Assembly (NCBI GenBank): GCA_030068145.1
Contig: JAPJBO010000062.1
Location: forward strand, 310,001 to 374,000
DNA from: Diplonema papillatum
Lineage: Eukaryota > Euglenozoa > Diplonemea > Diplonemida > Diplonemidae
Reading direction: 5' to 3'
Length of the DNA stretch: 64,000 bases
The position numbers were made by a program, and so were the translations under genes. Of this stretch, positions 40,401 through 47,201 are shown one piece after another; position 1 is the first letter of the stretch, and each line of letters begins with the position of its first letter. The notes beneath the pieces were generated by a model, which saw nothing but the letters and a program-made list of their open reading frames with translations, was not told the DNA's origin and ran no database searches.

Positions 40401-40722
40401 CAGTCGGAACCGTGACGGAGACGGATAGCGACAGGGATGCCGTCATCGATTCGGTGGCAGTGGGTATCGTAGCAGATATGGAGTTGCTGGCAGTGAACGT
40501 CGTCGTTGCGGTCGGAAGGGTCGGGGAGAACGTGGCGGAGGCGGTCGGCAGGGTGAGACTCCAGGAGCCCGTTTCCGTGGGGAGGGACAGCGACGCCGAA
40601 AGCGACTGCGTCGCTGTCGGCGTCAACGAGGCCGACAGTGACGGAGTCATGGTCACGGTCGGCGTGGCTGGCTGTGCCCTCGTTTCCGCCACCCATAAGC
40701 TGAACAGCACAGCTTTCCACAT
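28474..40722 (-). CDS. giant (4,082-residue) intronless cell-surface protein
   Basis: A single 12.2-kb open frame. Residues 1-17 (MWKAVLFSLWVAETRAQ) form a signal peptide. About 18-160 is a Ser/Thr/Pro stalk with recurring LPTAT/LPTES motifs. From about 165 to 1500 I see some nine diverged modules sharing an 'LVPxGxxC' strand and, about 80-130 residues later, a 'Y-x-V/L-C-x-R ... W' strand (FRLVPAGGACD, YQLCYRQAWSLSW, YRVCHRDRAWNW, YLVCVREHVSSTSW). The rest is beta-rich with many Cys and N-glycosylation sites. A SEA-like segment near the C-terminus (LTVEFQVISQSNVSAVQAAV) precedes a Pro-rich linker and a short hydrophobic tail (WLGPAIVWFAALLAT) with no cytoplasmic part, suggesting a GPI-anchor signal. 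A (CTG)n-type run at about 30527-30556 encodes Ser/Asn. Adhesion or coat function is inferred. Confidence 0.85.
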   Translation of the reverse strand: MWKAVLFSLWVAETRAQPATPTVTMTPSLSASLTPTATQSLSASLSLPTETGSWSLTLPTASATFSPTLPTATTTFTASNSISATIPTATESMTASLSLSVSVTVPTATATFTFSHTTSETASLSSTLSESSTFTATQTVNAISNYTAHAEPSDFVEGQDVRIRVSAYLRGDEKRALGNGSSARSLSAFAHRADFEHDCLLYAERAGPLFVTTDWGVGDADRTAADAWLHAVYFTVTAPHAAVEFVLCFREDPDEAWDVGGLGLWELLRVSSGGGEMAVLRSRESRVWYHLPDASARQYAVVRLVSGEVGWNFTHAASAACGASVQSLAGCGLGDALKLVPAGRPCTSERRQRSPLPYYGSQHLASDGGWLAAAADTLVEGSTPGGVGLFGTRLGNPLVDQWTDPGVYSPSEPPVVYVKLPEYLPGSSNMYDVCFSSRMQRAAVSGESNRTIQSVPFWRKLRPCVSDAPGECAASSGAGTAFEVKAEAVHWSLFDLTPETWGTLSVHDADAQLDTRPANASWAGYWGDAPGGDYFRLVPAEHLRESAGVSAAGEAVGSLPRAGCWWRGLDGQLGDGGHGGLAEGGVPYPAGSRDLHGDPAAAGRAGDGSDDREGVDLAFSSLWIPRAGTAWYVCYRRSCGSPTATCPGNSGLRVLPFREARGKWEHRRYHAGSGYAIEQAGAAGVLVPSEHYELPTGAGEPAYPPPRLRWAMNDTRLHTHGPLLVETGNGTGESGGVMDARPWNFAREYAAADADEGVEGDVVEDTTGSALRLVPVGSPCDWLGYAEESPPSFLENTDGGLAECDDGSDYADAPQCVGSASDSTDLFSVAYYFGFARPGEYRVCHRDRAWNWREVPFAGSSAVGLPSIVAALRGNGYFLRVDEDALESVTVTHEETRGGAEALFLVEDRQGRLAAGARRDGGDVFRLVPAGGACDVHPRGWDPALADAHLSPYCGNRTHSGLFQPPCVFDAWVRGNLAFARDAAAVTPDYYDDIVPYDAYASDLKGTAAVIRLPRGGTTTYQLCYRQAWSLSWIVFNETLAPGAWPSVRMARPSEAGELRARPLLAGAEGSFATTGSWPPGGLDRFVAKFVAHRPALANNNCLGPGAGTEGARAASRDANASRAEVTAAGGLAFTLLAPAAPGAYLLCLRSSVAMSWYVPRSGSKQYTYEVTDAGIRWWVAALNVPYNDGTVQIHFAATSREATLNTADDEVKLVLTTQTCETSESAAIVTGLGPRQGFVRAASIQARLPPSEGRVRVQYKVCLRSHFLGGSSRWAEIQQLSPAEHTVATSGVGTVTDASGLPGFMTHVSPVLTWHVSDDLRLSSQSPALAAGKLTLSVGSLLTPPVASFTLQTAASFPSLWNARSLDFRFASKNNSLGCASPGHPTVFTAQYALASLEMHITTHLPTEPGDYLVCVREHVSSTSWVQLASDAAGYVLSVASPLLYSGVRKPAGARDAVVQLFDWRAAAWCAPPTKNCSHEGYTHDLLSVRPKRTLCLPPTSAPLGSNVGEPDWYLLRGSPSIPEVTSTLSRVVLPPAGVDDVEFRICVFKLHGSNGSIEPGMYQVPLIDTFNDVWVDDETYTRAVEVRQILLQINTSTVAGHNIPVIASDAAVTYVVKVVNSRLGDVVFVQRCREYVDSSSELDTECLQYDPPESEASFELHNDDAACPLSTDWESPAHGLAARVDSAGEVAFVLSARTACPEQGCGVRFTVGSPAVYTTAPYFHTVQRLQPTGLSINGTTLSSLVHGQSASCGGDQAVCVVLRCTSGVVCVVVAQAMRGSFPLAAVEGSVRAEWSFEDGALFANRPSSAAVSWDKHGVVTLSPLFTLAHPDAEGRARLRLALSSSSWGSAEVVVTEPTPAHVDALSLVPHDPSVPLYPYTMSRDALGVTLEYGDEAPLHAGERYNLSYRLSDPRGVPLPWPLPGGVAFSARLDLLPADAPRNGVEAALFGTGGGGALGVSFAVRSNAGCTRVVGGCRLVFEWSDAAAGTVAAVTVRFTARVVGTTTQVSVEGGAAAAGTNAEGLPLLVEVGEHCGAGCWLSDEYHFGDVFTVLRRPWADDGIATSGGFRLVTAEDADSPLERTYHPFSWRQATSQWAARFTLRGSRSCHACELSVHTTWGASPSETSGMLTFTLTDGGITLQCAFETPAGDPSNAVAQAFAVSTATAEPVLFPRWPVTFTLHWGAPSQVSSATYTASLGPKGVVSVSALLFGDAFMAQLAPSCPVVANLSELTLVVNATVRSTETVGLLTYTGTAAVQRTYTCDDAAPSSALGLSSPDMALDPGQAGRYSFQTTTNALQSSVRLHVNVAGTAQLVQGSLRVVAGEGTAERALPVRVVVASSWADRQLHPDVTYGAVALGVSEASSSAAGAVLVLSADEAVVRDALFSVCATISSPANRTVCGLASLTVAPASVAGTAAYFVLPPVTPSDPPTSLHPGGRSCRTNPSVLRLAVSAYHPVINSQGIVVKYQSYGVPLRYTLSVEGQVLEATESDASEQLDGSLVKDGEDTSDGAVEFVFTGLHPTEVPARFIVRASAPMRTGFAVAPAESSAVYQWVLGEAEVCSDWDVLDAVSHGPCAGKNEWSAGPSSADHYAEEAAGYPVGWEYAAGGYASIAFPVQAVVKNAAGTRAWGYNEGSLRVVPAEFSGCGAAANVTVLTRAEPESDLRETGGATIPFVDGIATAWVMYHAPCERCTLRFDFCYSARSAPDGCLVPTDAGRDPFTAKRVKFTKPFSIKPALGADTAHVTSQALPGARSTAVVGEPFDLELAAVKLFGPRRWASPPLEHEVLAAVVSSRYVRGGAHLKYGVGGFIAGLDPDNPGFACGSGGERGEARGVDLSRSDTSRLALRFAFTRPCGACEVWVRYRVGRAGGDWVAFRVRDWATREPATVRVAACGVRWGVVGGGWGAKWARRPFTVAALRVDVNGQPSFDGDSQRTPLSLTLPAAGSRGCGELVLQSPAGAFEPVPNANLSADTFSRTIQLKTSLPGFMFATFTCFTSCPQVTIAVGEAQTLTFPIFSRPTQVVAIPRGPTVLRKQAGAQAAATVNLDVYAADDEHNRGHLLGGPTEPSAQPAFSGAKEGGVEGRPFTLVPGRRQGQSVGFHDPLGGARGGWVTDFVGRASFPDAEAVVFWDGTAVQGARAEGVGSLAIGVGGAGGAVDVELGGAGLRPAGVVVGVGGQPAVLAASAVEAGFSIAGGGTAGFSAFVLDSDLHVCDVDATVSLQSVTCATPACNAQIPALLTASSTPTTRGASSVALTVIDFDVDPCVCTVTLTHGDTGLSVTIPVQVARPAGLTWTWLEPPVPVAAPNASFALELAVSETGSGAPLRPYLRPPVAVAVEARPPGCFACSRLELLAAPDSTISEGCDWRADDRGVLLITGVFRNAWGSSNSSSSSNSSGATTSVCVVTGVAGLEVANQSFVVRTINETEAGLAVSGTGWLSVVKQGGTAFRGTQFVAHVLRDAAVVGGRVRVAVGTPPLPWDLRATLDCGGGGRAAAPSRIAGATDAWEFAFTAAAAGVHRCAVLVWGAPYHDADPYRLDVDDDLVVVPTVETIRVERYDHEIGAFSAHVEGTRWVAGYPVLLRVRLLDGAGAPFFIPPALRAAGNATYPVTIQSHTIPCVEDQRAAFRYSCASVDGVLLGLCDAGAQPKDAGGGCVDSHWGLQTIFVDAGSPSGSSAVVSVVYRREDDVSVTGIRVTAGRALAVLNFELQSIRRVEVTCRYNGAGAGPCEFALGRPVASDREFELSVRLLDGDNATVEGDSYSEVRVRVSCNSTPGDGHLAVVGGLGGIEEQTEEWVGVPIRKGAGAVGRAVLRGACRAAVLEARCAVLTGAYPGLSDTLRSCGRAALVAPFSFGPDGNATDAPPATPAPAQVYPVITVLCSGVGFDSFDAGEFEGKMTVDLLTVVRQGYARIVSLCRLPDPVLGPVSVVDRSNTTRCKRFRAISSRSVRLARGRPLEADVLTVEFQVISQSNVSAVQAAVSSLLSASSSLVRASFPGLAAAAHFEAPIAPQPVSPAPPTLPPITFVPVPVNENFTAPRSPDGEPDDGDPYGVAPMSAAHHCEVSWLGPAIVWFAALLAT

Positions 40723-41281
40723 GATGCGGGGCCGTCCCGCACCACCGGTTCGTCGGACGTCATAAACACCCCCGTTTGGTTTTTACCGCCGTTTGCGCAG
40801 GTGCCCCGCGCATTCCTGCCGGTGTAGTCGGGTGGACAAAAGCTCTCGGAAACGGTAAACAACAGGCTTTCCCTATGGAACAACGGGCACCCGCAGGGCA
40901 AAGAGAGTTGAGTTTTGGCTAAAGATAAAGAGGTGTCACCTGAGGGTGGGTAATCTCAGGGCACCCACGTGATAAAACCGTGGAGCACTGGGAACTTTTA
41001 AGTACACGGGCCACACGGATCAGCATGCACGTTTCTCACGAGCTAGGTTACTTAATGACGTCATCATCGCCTGCCACTGCGTCATCAAGGTCGAGTACTT
41101 GCGGTGTAAACGGGGCTTGGTGATCTGGCGAGCCGGATTCAATGTCCGAGTCCAAGAGCGAGCAGGCACGCTCGTTTCCACCTTTCGAGACCACGGGTGT
41201 GTCTGAGGCCGTCGGAACGGATCAGCATGCACTCTGTTAAGCAGCGGCTGCCGGCTTCTCCCGTGACACACCTTTTATATG
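40723..41281. other. upstream region of the giant gene
   Basis: Short spacer. From 40915 it is occupied by repeat B copy 3, which directly abuts the foldback element starting at 41282. No promoter motif is recognised. Confidence 0.4.
40915..41275. repeat. dispersed repeat B, copy 3, interrupted
   Basis: 40917-41030 matches 3702-3815 ('ggctaaagataaagaggtgt', 'gtaatctcagggcacccacg', 'atcagcatgcac'). 41222-41275 matches 3806-3860 ('gttaagcagcggctgccggc'). About 190 bp between them is absent from copy 1 and begins and ends near 'atcagcatgcac', so it looks like an insertion with a 12-bp direct repeat. Confidence 0.75.
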
Positions 41282-43281
41282 GTACGATGCCAAAAGGGGG
41301 GGGAGGGGGTCGTTGTATAATGGTTTAGCTTGAAGGGAATTGGAAAGGTTGAAAAAGGCTATGGGGGTCACCGTCGGGGGGGGGGGGGGGTTTGGGCGGA
41401 AAAATCCCCGCATAGTTCACCAGGGTCTGACGGGTACTGAGGCCCCATGCCCTTCCTAAAACATCCTTCTGCGTTCAAATACGCCCTCAGAAGCCTCCGG
41501 AGAGCCTTCTATGATGTCCCAAATGCGATTTTGTGGGTTTTTAGGGGGTCCCCCCGCCTGTTGGCCGTAAACCGCCATAGTAGACACATATGCAACCTGA
41601 AGCTGGGTCGCTTCTCTGTGCAAGATCCCAGCCCAAACACACGTTTTCGGCGTTCTCTAGCACTCTCCAGGTGCATTCGACCCTCGGGCTTCGTGGTTTC
41701 TTTCACTCACAGGTGTTCCGGGACGTGCAAAGATAAGGAGAATGGCCCCCTGCATTGGGGACAGACCGAACTACGCCCTGCCTGTCTATACAGGCTTTGG
41801 GGTCAACCTGCACCGGCTTTGGCGCCACATCCACCGTTTCGGGCTTCGTTTGTGCTGCTTTGGGGTCCATTAAGAACTCTGGTCTGATTTGCGGGACGCT
41901 TTCCTCGGTTTTGGCGCCCACTTTCACTGTTCTAAGGCCTGTTCAGGCTTCTACCTGCATCATGTTATGCTATTCTGGTGATTCTGCAAGGCTTGGTGAA
42001 CGAAGTAGGACAAGCGTTAAGTAACAGGCGATCATCAGCCGTTCTCAAGCGGTTGACTACGACGCGTTCACTTCATGATTTTGAAGCAGGCTTCACCGCT
42101 TTCAGGGCAGGCTTTCAGAGCTTTCCTGGCAATGTCTTCCCTTCTGGCATCTTTCTCACCCATGGCTGCAAAGTGCTTCTCGCTGGATGTCTTTGCACAG
42201 GCGGCACATGACCCGAGGGATGTGTGGCAAGCTCCTGTGCAGTGAGCTTGGTCAGACAAACTGTGTGGCGCACACACCCGCCATGGTCGGCAGTATCACC
42301 TGGGCCACAGTTTGAGTCCTGTTCCGAGACCCGCTCACGGTGAAGTGGCGCCTACTGGGTCGCTTCCTCTCCAGCTTCGGCGCAAAGTCTTCACCACTGG
42401 ATGCACTTTGAACGGTGAAAGTGGGCACCAAAACCGAGCAAAGCGTCCCGCAAATCAGACCAGAGTTCTTAGTGGATCCCAAAGCAGCACAAACGAGACC
42501 AAAACGGTGCACATGGCGCCAAGGCGGCGCAATTCGACCCCAAAGCCTGTATAGACAGGCAGGGCGTGGTACGGTCTGTAGGGTCCATTCGCCTTGTTTT
42601 TGCACACCCCGGAACACCTGTAAGCGAGATAATTTATGAAGTCCGAGGGTCGAATGCACCTGGAGAATGATAGAGAACGCCGAAAACGTGTGTTTAGGCC
42701 GAGATTTTGCTCCGAGGAGCGACCCAGCATCAGGTTGCATATGTGTCTTCTATGGCGGTTTACGGCCAGCAGACGGGGGGACCCCCTAAAAACCCACAAA
42801 ATCGCATTTGGGACATCATAGAAGGCTCTCCGGAGGCTTCTGAGGGCGTATTTGAACGCAGAATCATGTTTTAGGAAGGGTATGGGGCCTCAGTACCCGT
42901 CAGACCCTGGTGAACTATGCGGGGATTTTTCCGCCCAAACCCCCCCCCCCCAGGCATCTTGTTAAGAACCATCCATCCATCCATCAGCCGGCTGACCCCC
43001 CCCCCTCAGGCTATTTTCACTGTGGAGGGGGGAGACGCTACCTGTCACACTCTAAGGTGGTCACCACGGTGGGCGGTCAGAAAAAAAAAATTTTTTTTTG
43101 CCCCAAATACCCCAAATACCACACTTTGGAAAATTTTTGTGGGCCCACTTTTGGCAGGGAATTTTGACCATTTCACCTTAGAGAATTTGACCACCCAGCC
43201 TCCAAGGCAACTGCACTGTAGAGGGGGGGGGTCTGGTTTATCCGGCCATCCGGCCAAAGTGGCTGATCCTTAACAAGAGCG

Positions 43282-43315
<34 letters not shown>

Positions 43316-43327
43316 TTTGGCATCGAC
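41282..43327. mobile_element. foldback element, copy 2, with two internal additions
   Basis: Near-identical to copy 1 (14707-16319) across 41383-42950. The terminal homopolymer tracts are interrupted on both sides: about 80 bp of extra sequence at 41299-41380 and about 340 bp at 42952-43290. The ends match copy 1 ('gtacgatgccaaaag' and 'tttggcatcgac'). Flanks are ttatatg and tcatatg, one mismatch from a 7-bp target duplication. Only scattered substitutions separate the copies (for example 41840s 'cgtttgtgct' against 'cggttgtgct'). Confidence 0.85.
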
Positions 43328-43446
43328 TCATATGTAGTTGGTTGTGAATAGACTACATCGAGAAAATGCACCAACCACGGAGGACCATCTGGCTTCCCAG
43401 GAAATTGTCGCGCGCGATTCGAGTTGAGGGGTTGCCATGCGCAGTT

Positions 43447-43635
43447 TGCAGTAAACCCGAAGGAAGAAGCTCCTGGCGATTGCTGGACAGTTCACTACAA
43501 GTGCCGTTCCCTGCTAAACCCGAAGGAAGAAGCTCCTGGCGATTGCTGGACAGTTCACTACAAGTGCCGTTCCCTGCTAAACCCGAAGGAAGAAGCTCCT
43601 GGCGATTGCTGGACAGTTCACTACAAGTGCCCTGC
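43447..43635. repeat. 64-bp tandem repeat, three copies
   Basis: Units begin 'aaacccgaaggaagaagctc' and contain 'ctggacagttcactacaagt'. The copies are identical or nearly so, and the last is truncated after 'caagtgcc'. Confidence 0.95.
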
Positions 43636-44479
43636 TACCTCACAGGTCTGCGTGCTCCACATGTCAAAACGCAGCCTACTTCGCGGGTGCTACGATCGTG
43701 GTGGTACCGCTCTAAACACACTATTCTGTACGACCGCCTACCAGCGTACGCGTAATTTCAAGCACAATTCGACAATCTAGCATCGTTGGATGGGCGTTTG
43801 TGCAGGCTTCAAGTTTTATTTTCTCCGACCTCTACAGCCGACCGACTGGACGCGCAGAGTGTGCGGGGGCGTTCCTGTAAGTTGGCCGAAAGAAAGTGAA
43901 AGGACAGCAAACGCGCTTCACTGCTCCACCGGACTGTGCATCCGCGAGAAAATACTGACCGGAAAAAAAGTATGAAATTGTATTAACAGCAATTTGTTGG
44001 AAGAAAAGAGGAGAAAAAAGAGAAAGAGAAAGAGGAGAAAGAGAGAGCATGGACGGGGACAGAGGCACGTGTAGAGGTTTACGCGACTGAAGGCTGAGAA
44101 GGATGCAATCCTTGGCTGCATGGGGGGGGTGAAGAATCCACGAGCAGAGAGTGGTGCGACTTTGTTGTCGTTCGTTGGTGGCTTCGGCCGGGCTTCCACG
44201 GACTGACTCCGGATGCATCAGTGCGTGGTGTAATTTCTGTGACCCTGCAGAAATTACTCGCGACCCATTTCCCAGCTTAGCGACGGAGGCTTGGCGTCCC
44301 TTTTGCGCGGGAGAGAAAGCAAGCAAGGCACTTGGACAACGACAAAGCCTGAGACGAAGCTAGCTGCAGACAACAGAAACGTCGCCAACCGACCCTTTTT
44401 GTTGAACATCCTCGAATGTGTATGGCGTAGCGGAGCATTCTGGATCAGTTCTGCTATTGCTTCGTTTCTGTCATCCGAT

Positions 44480-44515
44480 GCTCCGGAAATGTTCCCTGCG
44501 TAACATTTCCGGAGC
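44480..44515. repeat. perfect hairpin, 14-bp stem
   Basis: 'gctccggaaatgtt' (44480-44493) and 'aacatttccggagc' (44502-44515) are perfect complements with an 8-nt loop. The flanks show no T-run, so a terminator is not indicated. Confidence 0.7.
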
Positions 44516-46014
44516 GCCCGTGAAAAAATTCTACCGCAGTCAAGTCTCCATTATAACATACGTAGAGTCTCTCTCAAAATCATATTTCCTCACTCCCGCG
44601 CTTCACTGCTGCTTTCGCTTCTTTCCCCCTCTTTCGTGTTTCTTTTTTTCACTTGTGCGCTCATATCTTCGCGTCTCTACAGCGTTTCATTCACCTTTTC
44701 ACTCCCATACTCGATGCGGTCAGTTCTCCTTCCTGCATCCTTCTCTTCGCTCGCCGGCTTCGTGTGGTACTCCCAGCAACGCAATAACAGCCCGAGCTGC
44801 AACAACAGCCCGAGCGTACTACGAAGTGGAGAGCATCCGGTAAAAATCGGATGTGTTTGTCCACACAGCCTGGAGCTCTAGTCGACAGCGACTTTGTCGG
44901 GGGGTGCCAACGCACGTACGATTGACACAGAAAGAGTCACAGCGAAACGGCGGATAGGTTCAATGGATTCCCCCTGCGTTCTAGGCCCTGCGTTCTAGGC
45001 CAGTGCACTGCGGTCGTTGCACGGTTAACCGGGTGGCTACGCCGCTTTCTACGCAGCAACAGACTCAACACGAGGACGCAGCCCTGCTTTGGTGTGCAGT
45101 CAGCCCATCGCAGGGGACCAGATACCTGACACAGCTGTCACGTATGCTACGTATTTACTGCCACAGAAACATTCGCAAGGGGTACAGGGTTGATCCGGAA
45201 GCTGGCAAGGGGGCACCGCTCACAGATGTCGCCCATACGCATACTTCGTCTGGATCGACGATCAGTCGACGGAGCCCCTGTTGATGTCGCCTCTCAAAAC
45301 AGATATATTTCTAGCTCGTTGGTGTGCGTGGCGCGACGAACCAGGTTCCAACTGCTGCCAACCTTTCACTTCTTGTACCGACGTGTCCACGGCGACGTGT
45401 AATGATCCAAAATGTCAGGATACTCTTCGCTTTCACAAAAAGTACCTCTCTCTGGGTGGGGGCGCTGTACCAGCACTTGTTGGTTGCTTCGTTTGACGTT
45501 CTCGTGTCGTGTTCCGGAGAAAGGTTCTCTTCAGCATAACAAAAAACCACTGGGAAAGTTCCCCTGTTGCACGTTCTGGATGCCGTTTCTTTTCGCTCCA
45601 CACACGCTGCGGAGAGTGTGAGTAGAAACCCCCGATTTGCAGATGACATTGGCAGGCGTTCGCCAGTCACATGCAATCCAAGTATCTTCGCTCGGGCGAG
45701 CCCTGCGAACGATGGACTCCAGTCTCGGAATGCCGGAGATAAAGAGAGTGTGCCGGAGTCAGACCCGAAGAGCGGGTGTGTACCACACAAACGCGTGTAA
45801 ATGTACACCCGACACGCAGATTTTTAACTGCAGCTTTAGCTCCAGCATCTTAAGACTGGACTCGACCGTCTGGCAAGTCTGGCGGGGGAGGCGGAGCCCT
45901 GACGCGGACGGTAAGCAGCGCCCGTGCTTTCGAAAAAGCCCGGTTCTTTGTTGATTGTGCGAGGACTTCGGCAAAAATAGCTCGTCCGCTCGATCGACGG
46001 CCGTGCCGCACCAA

Positions 46015-46055
46015 TGATGAGGATACGCTGGGTATCCTCATCAATCAGTTTTTTT
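46015..46055 (+). other. hairpin followed by a T-run
   Basis: 'tgatgaggatac' and 'gtatcctcatca' form a perfect 12-bp stem with a 5-nt loop, followed within 6 nt by nine T residues. It resembles the 3' end of a small structured RNA, but no upstream RNA family is recognised. Confidence 0.35.
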
Positions 46056-46795
46056 TTCTTCGGATTTTGAGGAGTCGTTGTGACGACGACCAAGACTCGG
46101 TTCTTACTCTTCGCTTTTTTGGATGGTCGGTTCTGCGCTCCGACTTCAGGACCCACGAGCAAGAGGGTGAGTCAACCAGTTCACCTGCTGAAGCTGCCTG
46201 CTATTATTGATCAGCCGCCACTTGCGCCGCGTACCCCGCATACGGGAGCTCATCAGCACGGATAACAGGTTCACTGGCCTCATCACACGAGAAGCGCTGC
46301 TGCCATTTCTCACACAAGGAACAGTTGCGGAGTTTTGGGTTGTTGAAGGAAACAACTGTCAGGTCAGTGTTCTGAGCTTTGTCACTCCGAGGTCGAGTCC
46401 AGTTCGACAGTGATTGTTTGTTACTTTGGGTTGGAATGCACAATCTGCGGCAATAACCTCATATATAGCCGGCTTCGTGTAAAAGAGCTGGACAGTGAAA
46501 ACAGGTGTGGACCATTCCCCGCACTACATTGACCCCCCGGCGCACCAAATATTTACCTCACACCCGTTCTTTACCCGCAATTGCGTTGACACTTGAGCAG
46601 GTTCACCCTGCTAGACTGTGATCCACAGCAGCAGTTCCAAGAATTAGGGTGAAACTGGCCCATAGAGCCGGGGAGCAGAACCAGCAAGAATTCGGCGGGC
46701 GCGAAAGATACGGCCGACGGGTCAGCAGCGCGCCGACGACGAGGATGCGGCAGACCGCTTCGCACACCGGCGCCGCTGCGCCGGCGCCCCGGGCG

Positions 46796-47201
46796 GAGAC
46801 TCGACCGGAAAGGGGGTTTATCGCGCTCGCCGGAGTACCTGAAGCTGCTCGGAATCGAGCTCGAAGACTTCGAAGGGGCAGTGGCTTGGTACCGGACCTG
46901 CGCGAGGAAGCTGACGCAGGACAGCACTGGGCTGCTTCTCGCCCTTCTCGCGGTCAGCGAAGCTGCGTGCGGGTCTGTCCTCGTCGACGACAGCCGGAAA
47001 TCAACCCTGCTCGACGTCGTCACGTCCGAGTTCCTCCTCTCCCAGGACAAAGGGTACCGGGACCCCACGCTGTGGGTGGCCACGCTCAACGTCTTCGTCG
47101 CCGCGCGAGACTCGACCGGAAAGGGGGTTTATCGCGGAAAAATCGAGCGCCTTCACGCGCGCGGCACCAAGCCGGCGAGGACTGCACAGCAAGCCGATTG
47201 A
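46796..47201 (+). pseudogene. isolated GC-rich coding island, unrecognised
   Basis: A plus-strand frame of about 125 codons with strong GC3 bias like the real genes. It includes SPEYLKLLGIELEDFEGAV, then AWYRTCARKL and VAARDSTGKGVYRGKIERL, and ends at 47201. It has no convincing start. A 30-bp direct repeat (46796-46825 and 47107-47136, 'actcgaccggaaaggggg' within it) is read in two different frames, so part of the frame is a duplication. It is the only plus-strand candidate here and may be a relic or an internal exon. Function unknown. Confidence 0.4.

Larger units (their letters stand above)
43328..46640. other. long spacer, no supported gene
   Basis: Short frames on both strands lack domains and show no GC3 bias. 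It holds a 64-bp tandem repeat (43447), a 14-bp-stem hairpin (44480), pyrimidine-rich stretches (44590-44680), and a 12-bp-stem hairpin followed by a T-run (46015). Confidence 0.45.
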
